32,010 bases of DNA from Bacteroidales bacterium UBA1197 (GCA_002309995.1 DBYB01000014.1:1-32010); one strand, 5' to 3'. Shown: positions 14,759 to 23,818, numbered from the stretch's first letter. A program made the numbers and translations. The notes: generated from the letters alone by a model not told the origin.

Positions 14759-15535
14759 TTAGCGGTAAATCCACTTCATCCCCAGGTGGTCGATGAGGCG
14801 AGGGGGGAGAAGGGCGACCAGAGCGGGGACGAGGGCGTTGGTGAAGCCGGGGCTGATGACCCTGCGGCCGCGGAAGAGGGCGCGGACGGCGCGGCGGACG
14901 AGCCAGCGGGGGCTGCGGATGATGCCGAGGCGGCGCAGGAATTTCCTGAGGCTGGGGCTGATGGGGTAGAGGCCAGTGTCGATGGCTGCCGGGCAAACGG
15001 TCGTGACTTTCACCCCAAAGGGGCGCATCTCATAGGAAAAGCCCATTCCGAAGCTCTTCAGATAAGCCTTGGAGGCCGAATAAACGGCAATCCCCGGAGC
15101 GGGAATCTCCGCCGTCATCGATGACATATTGAGGATATAGCCCTCGCGCCGTTCTTTCATCCGGGAGCCGAAGAGGATGCAGAGCTCGGTAGGTGTGTTC
15201 ACGTGGAGGTTCATCATTATCTCTGCCTTCTTGTTGTTATGCGCCCCCAGATACTCCATAAAGAACATACCGGCGTTGTTAACCAGCACATCGACCTGCA
15301 GGTCATGGGAATCGCACCACTCGAGGATGCGCTGTGCGCAGCCGGCCTCTGCCAGATTGACGAAAAGAGTGTGGACGGGCGTGGCGAATTCACCCTCCAG
15401 GGCCTCTTTGGCGCTGGCCAAATCGGCCTCCCGGTTGCTTACGATGGCGATTGCGTACCCCCTGGCCGCAAATTCCCTGGCGTACTCAAACCCAATCCCG
15501 GAACTCCCTCCGGTAACTAGTGCTGTTCTTGGCAT
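14759..15535 (-). CDS. Short-chain dehydrogenase/reductase (second gene of a tandem pair)
   Basis: 258-aa NAD(P)-dependent oxidoreductase of the classical SDR type. The nucleotide-binding TGGSSGIGFEYA motif is at residues 8-19, NNAG at about 89, the catalytic Ser in LNMSSMTAEIP (about 138), and the catalytic Tyr-Lys in YSASKAY (about 152-158). PAAIDTG follows. The substrate is not deducible. It starts 4 bp after the stop of the other SDR gene, so both share a transcript. The C-terminus LLPPRLIDHLGMKWIYR resembles that of its neighbour (LLPPRLWDSLASIMSKAK), pointing to an ancient duplication. Confidence 0.9.
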   Translation of the reverse strand: MPRTALVTGGSSGIGFEYAREFAARGYAIAIVSNREADLASAKEALEGEFATPVHTLFVNLAEAGCAQRILEWCDSHDLQVDVLVNNAGMFFMEYLGAHNNKKAEIMMNLHVNTPTELCILFGSRMKERREGYILNMSSMTAEIPAPGIAVYSASKAYLKSFGMGFSYEMRPFGVKVTTVCPAAIDTGLYPISPSLRKFLRRLGIIRSPRWLVRRAVRALFRGRRVISPGFTNALVPALVALLPPRLIDHLGMKWIYR

Positions 15536-15539
15536 AGCG

Positions 15540-16358
15540 TCACTTGGCTTTGCTCATGATGCTGGCGAGGGAGTCCCAGAGGCGAGGGGGGAGGAGGGAG
15601 TGGGAGACGATAAGGAAGGTGGCGCCGAGGCCGGGGCGGTAGCGGACACGCGGGCGGCGGGCGTTGACGGCGTGGCTGATTGAACGTGCGACGGCGATGG
15701 GGCGGGTGAGGAGGTTGCCACTGTAGTGCTTGCGGAAGAACTCGCCCTCGCGGCGGGCGGGATCGGCGTAAACGGTGCTCTCCGTGCATTCTTCGAGATG
15801 GTCTGCCGCGATGGAGCCCCAGGGAGTCTTGATGCCGCCGGGTTCGATCTTTATTACCTTTATACCGAAGGGTTTGAGTTCCATGCGGAGGTTGTCGCTC
15901 AGCGCCTCGACGCCGTATTTGGAGATGTTGTACCATCCGCCGTACAGCACCGGCACCAGCCCGGCGATGGATGATATATTGACGATGCGGCCGCTCTTTT
16001 GGGCGCGCATATGCGGGATGACCAGCGAGCAGAGGTACGCCATCCCGAGCAGGTTGGTCTCAATCTGTTTGCGGGCGTCAGCCATCGGCACGCATTCTAT
16101 CGGCCCGAGGTAGCCGTAGCCGGCGTTGTTCACCAGCGCGTCTATGCGCCCTTCGGCATCGATGATGGCCTGAACGCAACTGCGGCAGGACTCCTCGTCG
16201 GTAACATCTAGCCGCACCGGCACAATCCCGTCTGCCTTAAGCGGTTCCAGCAGTTCCGTACGCCTGGCCGCCGCATACACCTTGTGTCCCTGCGCGGCCA
16301 GCATCTTTGCGGCTTCGTTGCCTATGCCGCTGCTCGCTCCAGTAATCAGAATAACCAT
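15540..16358 (-). CDS. Short-chain dehydrogenase/reductase (first gene of a tandem pair)
   Basis: 272-aa SDR-family oxidoreductase. The cofactor motif TGASSGIGNEAA is at residues 6-17, followed by a Rossmann strand ending AARRTELL, where the Arg pair suggests NADP(H) preference. DVTDEES, NNAGYGYLGP (about 91), ISSIAG (about 137, catalytic Ser) and YNISK (about 152, catalytic Tyr and Lys) are all present, as is PGGIKTPWG. This pattern is common in Bacteroidota SDRs labelled 'oxidoreductase'; the substrate is unknown. It begins the minus-strand operon and diverges from the symporter gene, sharing a 93-bp intergenic region that holds both promoters. Confidence 0.9.
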   Translation of the reverse strand: MVILITGASSGIGNEAAKMLAAQGHKVYAAARRTELLEPLKADGIVPVRLDVTDEESCRSCVQAIIDAEGRIDALVNNAGYGYLGPIECVPMADARKQIETNLLGMAYLCSLVIPHMRAQKSGRIVNISSIAGLVPVLYGGWYNISKYGVEALSDNLRMELKPFGIKVIKIEPGGIKTPWGSIAADHLEECTESTVYADPARREGEFFRKHYSGNLLTRPIAVARSISHAVNARRPRVRYRPGLGATFLIVSHSLLPPRLWDSLASIMSKAK

Positions 16359-16372
16359 ACTCTCGTTTTCTG

Positions 16373-16403
16373 CGAAGTTACAAAACCTCGTCTATAGATG
16401 CAA
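16373..16403 (-). promoter_or_regulatory. Promoter of the SDR pair
   Basis: On the minus strand a TTG at 16401-16403, 20 bp, then TAACTTCG at 16373-16380 (one mismatch to TAnnTTTG), 14 nt upstream of the ATG. Divergent from the symporter promoter. Confidence 0.5.
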
Positions 16404-16409
16404 TACACG

Positions 16410-16441
16410 TTTGCTTTCCCAGCACAGAAAGACTATATTTG
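16410..16441 (+). promoter_or_regulatory. Promoter of the sodium:solute symporter gene
   Basis: TTTG at 16410-16413, 20-bp spacer, TATATTTG at 16434-16441, exact consensus. This fixes the symporter start at 16452; an in-frame ATG at 16398 lies upstream of the promoter and cannot be on the transcript. Confidence 0.88.
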
Positions 16442-16451
16442 CGGGAGAGTT

Positions 16452-17765
16452 ATGGGAAAACAGACGAAAGATTTCTACGCAAGCCGTTCCTATTCATGGT
16501 GGAAGGTGGCGATTGCGATGATTGGCTCCTGTATGTCGGGCGTGACGTTCGTGTCGGTGCCCGGGATGGTGGGGAGTGTTGGGTTCGGCTATCTGCAGAT
16601 GTGCCTGGGGTTCTTCCTCGGATATCTGGTTATCGCCTTCGTGCTCACGCCGCTCTATTTCCGGCTTGGGGTGGTGTCTGTGTATGAATACCTCGACAAG
16701 AGATTCGGCGTGGCCTCGCACAAGAGCGGTGCGTGGTTCTTCTTTATCTCGAAGATAACCGGAGCCTCCGTGCGTCTGTACCTGATGATTGCGACTATAC
16801 AACTCCTGGTTGCCGGCCCTGCAGGCGTACCGTTCTGGGTTACCGTTCTGACCGTTATGCTTCTGGAGTGGCTGTACACCGTTCGCCGTGGCGTGAGGGC
16901 TGTAATCTGGCTCGATATCGTCAAGACCGTAACTATGATTCTTGCTGTCGTCCTTTGTCTGATACTCACGGGGCGCGAGTGCGGCACGCCGGACGCCTCT
17001 TTGATGCGGGTGTTCTACTTCGATGATATCAATCATCCCCAGTTCTTCCCCAAGCAGCTGCTGGGAGGCCTCTTCACCGTCATCGCCACCACCGGGCTCG
17101 ACCAGGACCTGATGCAGCGTACGCTGGCCTGCAAGAACGTACGCGACTCGCAGATAAACCTTATCGTATCGTCGGTGCTCCAGACCGTGGTGATAGCGCT
17201 CTTCCTCCTGCTGGGCGTATTCCTCTGGCAGTTCGCCGGCGCTCACGGCATACAAATCACTAAAGGAGACGAGCTTTTCCCGGCAGTCGCCTGGTCCGGC
17301 CTCCTGCCTGCAGCGGGCCTGATTCCGTCGTTGTTCATAATAGGATTGATAATGGCCGGATTCCCGGCCGGAGGTTCGGCGCTTACCGCACTCACCACGT
17401 CATTCACCGTGGATATCCTGGGCTCCGACAAACAACGCACGCTGGTACACTCTGTTATGGCAATACTGATGGCGGCAAGTATCCTGGTGTTCTCCGCACT
17501 CAACTCCACCAGCGTCATCGACGCCGTGTACCGCCTGGCCAGCTACACATACGGCCCTATCCTCGGCCTGTTCTCGTTCGGCCTGATTTGCAAGACCCCC
17601 GTAAAAGACAAATGGGTGCCGCTGGTTGCAATAGCGGCACCGCTCCTGTGTCTGGTGCTGGATCTGAATTCGGAGGCCTGGTTCTCAGGTTACCGGTTCA
17701 GTTATGAGATTCTGCCGCTGAACGGCCTGTTTACTATGGCCGGACTCTGGCTGATCCGCCGCTAG
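16452..17765 (+). CDS. Sodium:solute symporter (SSS family)
   Basis: A 437-aa membrane protein with about 12 hydrophobic helices that would import a small solute with Na+. Family marks are WWKVAIAMIGSCMSGVTFVSVPGMVG at the N-terminus, SVYEYLDKRFG (about residue 77), and TTGLDQDLMQRTLACKN (about 215), the conserved cytoplasmic DQD-QR segment. Later helices include AAGLIPSLFIIGLIMAGFPAGGSALTALTTSF. The substrate is not identifiable; related proteins carry sugars, sialic acid or carboxylates. The start MGKQTKDFYA is set by the promoter. The stop TAG shares three of its bases with the stop of the convergent HAD gene within CTAG at 17762-17765. Confidence 0.9.
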   Translation: MGKQTKDFYASRSYSWWKVAIAMIGSCMSGVTFVSVPGMVGSVGFGYLQMCLGFFLGYLVIAFVLTPLYFRLGVVSVYEYLDKRFGVASHKSGAWFFFISKITGASVRLYLMIATIQLLVAGPAGVPFWVTVLTVMLLEWLYTVRRGVRAVIWLDIVKTVTMILAVVLCLILTGRECGTPDASLMRVFYFDDINHPQFFPKQLLGGLFTVIATTGLDQDLMQRTLACKNVRDSQINLIVSSVLQTVVIALFLLLGVFLWQFAGAHGIQITKGDELFPAVAWSGLLPAAGLIPSLFIIGLIMAGFPAGGSALTALTTSFTVDILGSDKQRTLVHSVMAILMAASILVFSALNSTSVIDAVYRLASYTYGPILGLFSFGLICKTPVKDKWVPLVAIAAPLLCLVLDLNSEAWFSGYRFSYEILPLNGLFTMAGLWLIRR

Positions 17766-18811
17766 AAAGTGAAATCCACCTTCTTGACCCCTGCGCCGTA
17801 GATGGTCTTGAAGTCGTCGCGCATAGAGATGACGTGGTAGCCCGCCTCGCGCCACTGCTCGCCGAGCTTGAGGGCCTTCTCTCGATTGGCGTGGTCGCGC
17901 GCTTCATCGTCTGCAATCAGCATAAATGCTGCGCACTTGAGAGTGTTGCTCAGGCAGAAATTGTGCATTGCGGAGTCGCCGCCACTGTTGCCGAACGACA
18001 GCACCGGCACCTTGCCGATTTCCTGCGTAATCTGCAGCACCTTGTTGGTTTTCAGATTCTTGATGAGCAGCTCGTCGGTACGGATCAGGTCCTCATACTT
18101 GTCCATCGTGTAGTTCACGCCGGTAACGTCGCCCTGGCTGCTGGACTTCAGCTTCACGTCCATTCCTATCACCCTGTTGGGCGAAATGCCCAGCGAGTGC
18201 ACCAGGGACCTGCAGATGAACCTGTCGGACCCGGAGACCACGTAGAAAGTAAATCCGTTGTCTTCCAGATAATCGAAAACCTCCAGCATCGGCTTGTAGA
18301 AGCTCTGGCCGTAAGTCATTCCAGTGAACCCGTTGGCAGGCTTGGATGCATAGGCCTTCACATACAGGTCGAAATCGTACAGCGACATACCTGCATATGC
18401 GGTAGCTGCGGCCTGGGCGTGAATCATATCGAAATGATCGGGAAGAGCCTTTCCGGTGCGTACGAAGTCGCGGATGTTCTGCGCCGCCTCCTTTACCTCG
18501 GCCGGAGCCACATCCTTATATGTCGGATCGTCCAGCGCCCTGTACTCCAGCAGGTTATACTCAAAGTAAGTGGGATACAGCTCGCCGACGAAGGTGCCGT
18601 CCATATCGAAGGTGACGATGCGGTCTTCCGGCTTGATGTAATTCTTTGAGTTGATGTTGGTTACATCCTGCACATACTCTTTCAGCGCAGTGAGCGACTC
18701 GCACTCGTTCCAGGATGCGAAATACTTCTTGGGGGTCTCGGGGGCGTCCTTGGTGCAGGCGGCAAATGCGCCGGCCGCAAAAAGGAAAACTATCAACAGA
18801 TACTTTTTCAT
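17762..18811 (-). CDS. HAD-superfamily phosphatase-like lipoprotein
   Basis: 349 aa. MKKYLLIVFLFAAGAFAAC is a lipoprotein signal with the lipidated Cys at residue 19, placing the protein in the periplasm or on the outer membrane. HAD motif I is VTFDMDGTF (about residue 66), with the nucleophile and acid/base Asp residues both present. Motif II is YVVSGSDR (about 192), and the metal-binding motif is LSFGNSGGDSAM (about 280). A large cap lies between motifs I and II. It resembles phosphoserine-phosphatase-like HAD enzymes; a periplasmic phosphomonoesterase role is inferred. A -7 box ends 4 nt before the ATG, suggesting a leaderless transcript. Confidence 0.85.
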   Translation of the reverse strand: MKKYLLIVFLFAAGAFAACTKDAPETPKKYFASWNECESLTALKEYVQDVTNINSKNYIKPEDRIVTFDMDGTFVGELYPTYFEYNLLEYRALDDPTYKDVAPAEVKEAAQNIRDFVRTGKALPDHFDMIHAQAAATAYAGMSLYDFDLYVKAYASKPANGFTGMTYGQSFYKPMLEVFDYLEDNGFTFYVVSGSDRFICRSLVHSLGISPNRVIGMDVKLKSSSQGDVTGVNYTMDKYEDLIRTDELLIKNLKTNKVLQITQEIGKVPVLSFGNSGGDSAMHNFCLSNTLKCAAFMLIADDEARDHANREKALKLGEQWREAGYHVISMRDDFKTIYGAGVKKVDFTF

Positions 18812-18815
18812 ACCA

Positions 18816-18823
18816 CAAAGATA
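18816..18823 (-). promoter_or_regulatory. -7 box of the HAD lipoprotein gene
   Basis: TATCTTTG on the minus strand, exact -7 consensus, ending 4 nt before the ATG. No -33 box recognised. Same geometry as the box at 5292-5299. Confidence 0.5.
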
Positions 18824-18834
18824 ATAATTCTGAG

Positions 18835-18842
18835 TATATTTG
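18835..18842 (+). promoter_or_regulatory. -7 box of the aldehyde dehydrogenase gene
   Basis: TATATTTG, exact consensus, ending 7 nt before the ATG at 18850. It supports this ATG over the longer open frame, which begins inside the divergent HAD gene. Confidence 0.55.
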
Positions 18843-18849
18843 CGATATT

Positions 18850-20229
18850 ATGACGAACACTTCCCCCGAACGCATAGGCGCCATAGTCGAGGCCCAGCGA
18901 AAATACTACGCCACCGGCGTCACCCGCAGCATAGAATTCCGCAAGCAGCAGCTGCGGCTGTTCCGCGAAGCCCTGCACAAATGGGAGAAACCCCTCTGCG
19001 ACGCCCTCTGGGCCGACCTGCACAAATCCTCCGAGGAGGCGTATATGACCGAACTCGGCCTCGTGTACGGAGAAATCTCCGATGCGCTCAAAAATGTAGA
19101 CAAGTGGGCCCGCCGCCGCATGGTACGCACCCCGCTTACCTGTATGCCTTCGTCGAGCCACATCATCCGCGAGCCGCTGGGCTGCACGCTCATAATGAGC
19201 CCGTGGAACTATCCCGTGCAGCTGCTCCTAAGCCCGCTGGTTGGCGCCATCTCCGCCGGATGCACCGCCGTGCTCAAGCCGTCCCCCTACGTGCCCAACG
19301 TGTCCGAGGCCCTCGGAGGAATGATTCAGGAGGCGTTCCCGGAGGAGTACGTCGCCGTGGTCCAGGGCAACAGGGAAGTAAACACGGAACTCCTGAAGCA
19401 CCGCTACGACCTGGTCTTCTTCACCGGCAGCCCCGCCCTCGGCAAGCTCGTAATGGAGTCGCAGGCCCGCTACCTCACCCCGCTGGTGCTGGAGCTGGGC
19501 GGCAAGAGCCCCTGCATTGTTGATAAAGACGCCGACCTCGCCATAGCCGCCCGCCGCATCGCCTGGGGCAAGTGCCTCAATGGCGGCCAGACCTGCATCG
19601 CCCCCGACTACCTGTTCCTGCACGAGGATATCAAGGATGCCTTCGTCGAGGCGTTCAAGAAGGCGCTGGCGGAACTGTATCCCTCCGGCACGCAGGAGGC
19701 CCGACACTACGTCCACGTGGTCCGCGACCGCGCGTTCGAGCGTCTGCATGGCTACCTGAACGACGGCACCATACTCGCCGGCGGCCATTCCGACCCCGCC
19801 ACCCGCTGGTTCGAACCCACCCTGCTCGACGGCGTGAGCCCCGATGCCCCCGTGATGCAGGAAGAGATTTTCGGCCCTATCTTCCCCATAATGACTTTCC
19901 GCAGCCGCGACGAGGTGGTGCGATTCGTCAACGGGCGCGAGAAGCCGCTGGCGTTCTATTACTTCGGCAAGACGGCCGACGCCTGGGACATTCTCGGCCG
20001 CACGACCTCCGGCGGAGCATGCATCAACGACGTCATAATGCACATCGCCAACAGCCATATGCCATTCGGCGGCGTGGGCAACTCCGGTATGGGCTCCTAC
20101 CACAGCGAGCGCAGTTTCCTGGCGTTCAGCCACGAGCGCTCCGTGCTCTGCACTCCCACCTGCATCGACCTGAAATTCAGGTATATGCCGTACAAGATGA
20201 TCGAACTCGTAAAGAAGATGTTGAAATAA
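18850..20229 (+). CDS. Aldehyde dehydrogenase (class 3-like)
   Basis: 459-aa NAD(P)+-dependent enzyme oxidising aldehydes to acids. Length and layout match the short, class 3/fatty-aldehyde type. IMSPWNYPVQLLLSPL (about residue 117) is the cofactor loop, FFTGSPALGK (about 193) the Rossmann segment, LELGGKSP (about 216) holds the general-base Glu, and NGGQTCIAPDY (about 247) holds the catalytic Cys. EEIFGPIFPI and PFGGVGNSGMGSYH follow as expected. The start MTNTSPERIG is fixed by the -7 box; the frame is open further upstream but overlaps the divergent gene. The next gene begins 13 bp downstream, so it may be co-transcribed with the large surface lipoprotein, though the functions are unrelated. 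Confidence 0.94.
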   Translation: MTNTSPERIGAIVEAQRKYYATGVTRSIEFRKQQLRLFREALHKWEKPLCDALWADLHKSSEEAYMTELGLVYGEISDALKNVDKWARRRMVRTPLTCMPSSSHIIREPLGCTLIMSPWNYPVQLLLSPLVGAISAGCTAVLKPSPYVPNVSEALGGMIQEAFPEEYVAVVQGNREVNTELLKHRYDLVFFTGSPALGKLVMESQARYLTPLVLELGGKSPCIVDKDADLAIAARRIAWGKCLNGGQTCIAPDYLFLHEDIKDAFVEAFKKALAELYPSGTQEARHYVHVVRDRAFERLHGYLNDGTILAGGHSDPATRWFEPTLLDGVSPDAPVMQEEIFGPIFPIMTFRSRDEVVRFVNGREKPLAFYYFGKTADAWDILGRTTSGGACINDVIMHIANSHMPFGGVGNSGMGSYHSERSFLAFSHERSVLCTPTCIDLKFRYMPYKMIELVKKMLK

Positions 20230-20242
20230 AAATCTAACAGAT

Positions 20243-23200
20243 ATGAAAAGACTTTTCTCCATTCTTGCCGCAGCCTGCGCGCTCATTTCCTCACTCACGG
20301 GATGTTATGACGATTCCGCCATCCAGCAGGATATCGCCGACCTGAAGACCCGCGTTACCAGCCTCGAGGAGCGCATCAAGAACTCCAACGACTGCATCTT
20401 CGCCCTCCAGAGCGCTGTGGCGGCCCTGGAAAGCAACGTCTTCGTCACCTCCGTCAAGGAAGTCGAGGGCGGCTACGAGATAAAGTTCTCCAACAATACC
20501 ACCGCCGTCATACACAACGGGAAAGACGGGAACACCCCTGTAATCGGCGTCAAGCAATATGAGGGAGTGTACTATTGGACCCTGAACGGCACCTGGTTGC
20601 CGGACGACAAGGGCAACAAGATTCCCGTTACCGGCAAAGACGGCAGCGACGGCAAAGACGCCGTGGCTCCGCAGCTCAAGATTGAAGATGGCTACTGGTA
20701 CATCTCTACCGACGGCGGCGTAACCTGGACTATGCTTGACAAGGCCACTGGAGAAGACGGCGATGCGTTCTTCAGCAGCGTAGAGTGGGACTATTCCTAT
20801 CTGTACCTTACCCTCGCATCCGACGGTACTGTCCTCACTCTGCCGATGAAGAACATCAAGGAACTCTTCAATCGCATACAGAGCATTGTTTATGTGCCTG
20901 ATTATGACGACCTCAAGATTACCGTGAATTCCGCCGTGGTTAGTTGCGGCAACCAGGCTATCCTCCTGGATCAGCCCACCGAAATCACATATCAGATCCT
21001 GCCGGCACAGTTCGCAGAAGATGTGGCGGAATCTATCTATTATACCAATGCTAATGACGGCTTTTACGGGCCTGAGACCCGCGACATCTTGAAGAACTGC
21101 GGCTATAGCGACTGCTACGGGGCCTGGTTCGACGTTCGCCCGGTCAAGACCCGCTCGGGTTCAGGAGAGGAGCCTGACTGCGGTCTGAAGATACTCGACA
21201 TAGTTTCTGCCGACAACGAGACGGGAGAAATCACCTTCAAGGTGCTGCCGGTGAACATTGCTTCTGAGAGCTTTGCCGCCTCCGGCCTCAAGCCTGCGAA
21301 GGAAGTGTACTCCGACAATCTGGTGCACTATGTGTACGACCTGGATGCCCTGAACGCCTACGAAAACCGCAGCGCCTTTGCCGTCCAGCTCAGGCTCTAT
21401 TGCCTGCAGGACTTCGAGACGACTGTGGAAGAAGACGAGGAAACCGTTACCTGGACCGATTTCGAAGACGAGATAGCCAGCACATATACGACTCTCTATC
21501 CCAATATTCTCGAACCGGTTGCCCTACAGCCCTCTGCCTACGTGCCGGTTACCGGAGACGATGGCAGCGTTTCGCTGGAAGAGGCCCCTGTAGAGGAGCA
21601 TCAGTCCCTGCCGTACACCGTATTCCGTAAAGATGCCGATGAAGATGAGCCCGGATTCCGTACAATGTTTGACGGCCTGACCCTCGTATTCAATATAGAC
21701 GGCAAGCTGGTAACCCTCGACGAGGCTTACGAGCTCTATGACTATGTACTCCCGGGCTGCAAAAAAGACGTTACTCTGTATCACGATCAGCACGTTCTGG
21801 ATGCTATCCTGGAGACGGTTAACGAGAACCGTTGTGTTGAAATTGAGATGAATCCCGAGGCGAGCGAGGAAGCGCGCCTGGCGGCCGTCGGAGGTTCCGT
21901 GCGCGGACTTCACGTGTTCGATACTCCGTTCGGCAAATTTGAATACAACTCTTACGTCGATATCATCAGGCCTATGGTTACGGTTAAGGCCAACGCCGCC
22001 ATCGACTGGGAATACGCCCTTGACGCCGCTGTCGACCACGACCGCTACTACAATGCAGAAGGCATCTACAGCAGGCGCGAGCAGCCTATGGAGATGGAAG
22101 GCGAGACCGGTATGGATCCGGCTGTGTTCGACGGACAGAAGCCTGCGAGCCTGGTCGTAAGGAACGCCAAGGGCAAGGACGTTACCTCCTCCGTGGATTT
22201 CGTTCCCAATCCCGGCACCGGCAAGATGTACATCAGCGGCTTCGAGTGGGACGAAAAATACACCTTCGAGGCGATTTACGATTTCGGCGCCGAAAAGGTG
22301 AAGGTGAAAGGCGAAGTGGTCACCCGCGACCGTAACCGCGAGACCATCGTCCTCGACCTTCCTGCGTACAAGTTCGTACTCAACGGTCCCGACTTCAACC
22401 CGGATGCGGTTCTTTACTCCGCCAGCGTGGATTTGAAGGACGAGTTCTTCGATGCGTTCGTCGCCGGCAAGATCATCAACCAGGGTGCCGAGCCTGATTT
22501 CGCAACTCCCGATGCGTTCGTCTCCGGAGAAGGCGTGCTGACGGTATGCCCCGTCGAGCATTCAATGTTCCTGGCGGCATCCGATGACTATGTAACCATC
22601 ACCGCTGCTCCTTACGAACTCAGGTATCTGCTTGAGAATCCGGAGGAGGTGCAATCAATCACGGTATCCACGTACACGGGCCAGGAAGTTCAAATTATCC
22701 TTCCAGTCTCCGTGGATTTCCCGTCATACGATTTCCTGCATCACAATAATTACACCTTCCGCGCTCCCGCTGCAGGCGGTCAGGCCGATTTCGCCGCCAA
22801 CGACGGCAGCGTGACGTGGTGGTCGCAGGTCGCGCCCGCCTATTACACAACCGGAGCCGATCCTACGTATTATCAGGACCGCAGAACTTCCAGATACGGC
22901 CTGTACGATTACGACGTGTGCAATATAGACCTGGCAACCCTGGCGTTTATGGTGGTTGATGAAAATGACCAGCCGCTCGATCCCGACAAACTCGAGGAAC
23001 TCGGTATCACCGTCCGCTTCGGCTACACCCAGCCCGAGTTGGGCGACCAGCCCCTGCCGCTGTTCGATATGTCGCAGGACAAGATGACCTACTCCGATCT
23101 CTGGGAAGACGAAACCACCTTCTACTACAGGACCAACGAGTTCAGCTTCATACCAATGAGGGGTACCCTCAGCATTACGTCCGGCGGTACGGAATTCTTC

Positions 23201-23818
23201 ATCCCCACCCGTTTCGACGGGCCGCGCTACTCAAAGACCTACGGGGAAGACCTCGACTACAGCGGCTACGCCCTTGTCGGCTACGATCCGTTCTATGTGA
23301 TGACGGCGCCGAACATCACTTGCAACCTCAATGGTGAATCCGACGTTAACTACATTATCGATGATGAATACGGCTTTGTCTACATCCCTCTGGCCGGTCA
23401 CGTAAGTCTGTGGGACAAACGCCCCGGAGATGTGTCCTTCCAGGTGCTCGACAACGGTAAATGGGTAACCGGCAACGTGTCGCCTGCCGATGCGGCGAAC
23501 GGGAAGCCTGTTCCCGAAGGCAACGGCTTCGTGGAGGGCGTGAAGGCCAACAACGCCTACTGCTTCTTCTATAACCACAGTGCCACCATTGGCACGGATT
23601 TTCTGTCCGGTAGTATGAAGTCCCGCATCGCTGTACGCTACAGTGTTGAAGGCTCCCGCTTCTCATCGGAGCAGGGCTTCGATATGTGGCCATATTTGAG
23701 GCTGGACCTGAGCGAAATAGAATTCCACGGGGTTCTTTCCATCCCGGTATATCTGGAACTTCAGAGCCCCTGGCAGCCTGCGCTTACGGCAGAGTATAGG
23801 CTGACGATAGAAAACTGA
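20243..23818 (+). CDS. Large surface lipoprotein with DUF4988-like N-terminus
   Basis: 1191 aa. MKRLFSILAAACALISSLTGC is a lipoprotein signal, with Cys at residue 21 followed by YDDS. Residues 24-66 form a coiled coil (IQQDIADLKTRVTSLEERIKN...ALQSAVAALESN), then VKEVEGGYEIKFSNNTTAVIHNGKDGNTPVIGV and a GKDGSDGKDA collagen-like spacer, the pattern of the DUF4988/PL29 N-terminal family on Bacteroidales surface proteins. A repeated theme is YYWTLNGTWL and GYWYISTDGGVTWT. The remaining 1000 residues are acidic, rich in Asp, Tyr and Pro, and look like consecutive beta-sandwich domains; no catalytic domain was recognised. Probably a cell-surface binding or adhesion protein. It ends 4 bp before the convergent DUF5020 gene. 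Confidence 0.85.
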   Translation: MKRLFSILAAACALISSLTGCYDDSAIQQDIADLKTRVTSLEERIKNSNDCIFALQSAVAALESNVFVTSVKEVEGGYEIKFSNNTTAVIHNGKDGNTPVIGVKQYEGVYYWTLNGTWLPDDKGNKIPVTGKDGSDGKDAVAPQLKIEDGYWYISTDGGVTWTMLDKATGEDGDAFFSSVEWDYSYLYLTLASDGTVLTLPMKNIKELFNRIQSIVYVPDYDDLKITVNSAVVSCGNQAILLDQPTEITYQILPAQFAEDVAESIYYTNANDGFYGPETRDILKNCGYSDCYGAWFDVRPVKTRSGSGEEPDCGLKILDIVSADNETGEITFKVLPVNIASESFAASGLKPAKEVYSDNLVHYVYDLDALNAYENRSAFAVQLRLYCLQDFETTVEEDEETVTWTDFEDEIASTYTTLYPNILEPVALQPSAYVPVTGDDGSVSLEEAPVEEHQSLPYTVFRKDADEDEPGFRTMFDGLTLVFNIDGKLVTLDEAYELYDYVLPGCKKDVTLYHDQHVLDAILETVNENRCVEIEMNPEASEEARLAAVGGSVRGLHVFDTPFGKFEYNSYVDIIRPMVTVKANAAIDWEYALDAAVDHDRYYNAEGIYSRREQPMEMEGETGMDPAVFDGQKPASLVVRNAKGKDVTSSVDFVPNPGTGKMYISGFEWDEKYTFEAIYDFGAEKVKVKGEVVTRDRNRETIVLDLPAYKFVLNGPDFNPDAVLYSASVDLKDEFFDAFVAGKIINQGAEPDFATPDAFVSGEGVLTVCPVEHSMFLAASDDYVTITAAPYELRYLLENPEEVQSITVSTYTGQEVQIILPVSVDFPSYDFLHHNNYTFRAPAAGGQADFAANDGSVTWWSQVAPAYYTTGADPTYYQDRRTSRYGLYDYDVCNIDLATLAFMVVDENDQPLDPDKLEELGITVRFGYTQPELGDQPLPLFDMSQDKMTYSDLWEDETTFYYRTNEFSFIPMRGTLSITSGGTEFFIPTRFDGPRYSKTYGEDLDYSGYALVGYDPFYVMTAPNITCNLNGESDVNYIIDDEYGFVYIPLAGHVSLWDKRPGDVSFQVLDNGKWVTGNVSPADAANGKPVPEGNGFVEGVKANNAYCFFYNHSATIGTDFLSGSMKSRIAVRYSVEGSRFSSEQGFDMWPYLRLDLSEIEFHGVLSIPVYLELQSPWQPALTAEYRLTIEN

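Noticed and set aside
16398..16451. Upstream ATG extension of the sodium:solute symporter
   Set aside because: It begins before the -33 box of an exact promoter (16410-16441), so these codons would not be transcribed; the ATG at 16452 fits both promoter and family N-terminus.
18715..18849. N-terminal extension of the aldehyde dehydrogenase
   Set aside because: It lies inside the divergent HAD lipoprotein gene and upstream of the -7 box at 18835; its sequence is not ALDH-like.
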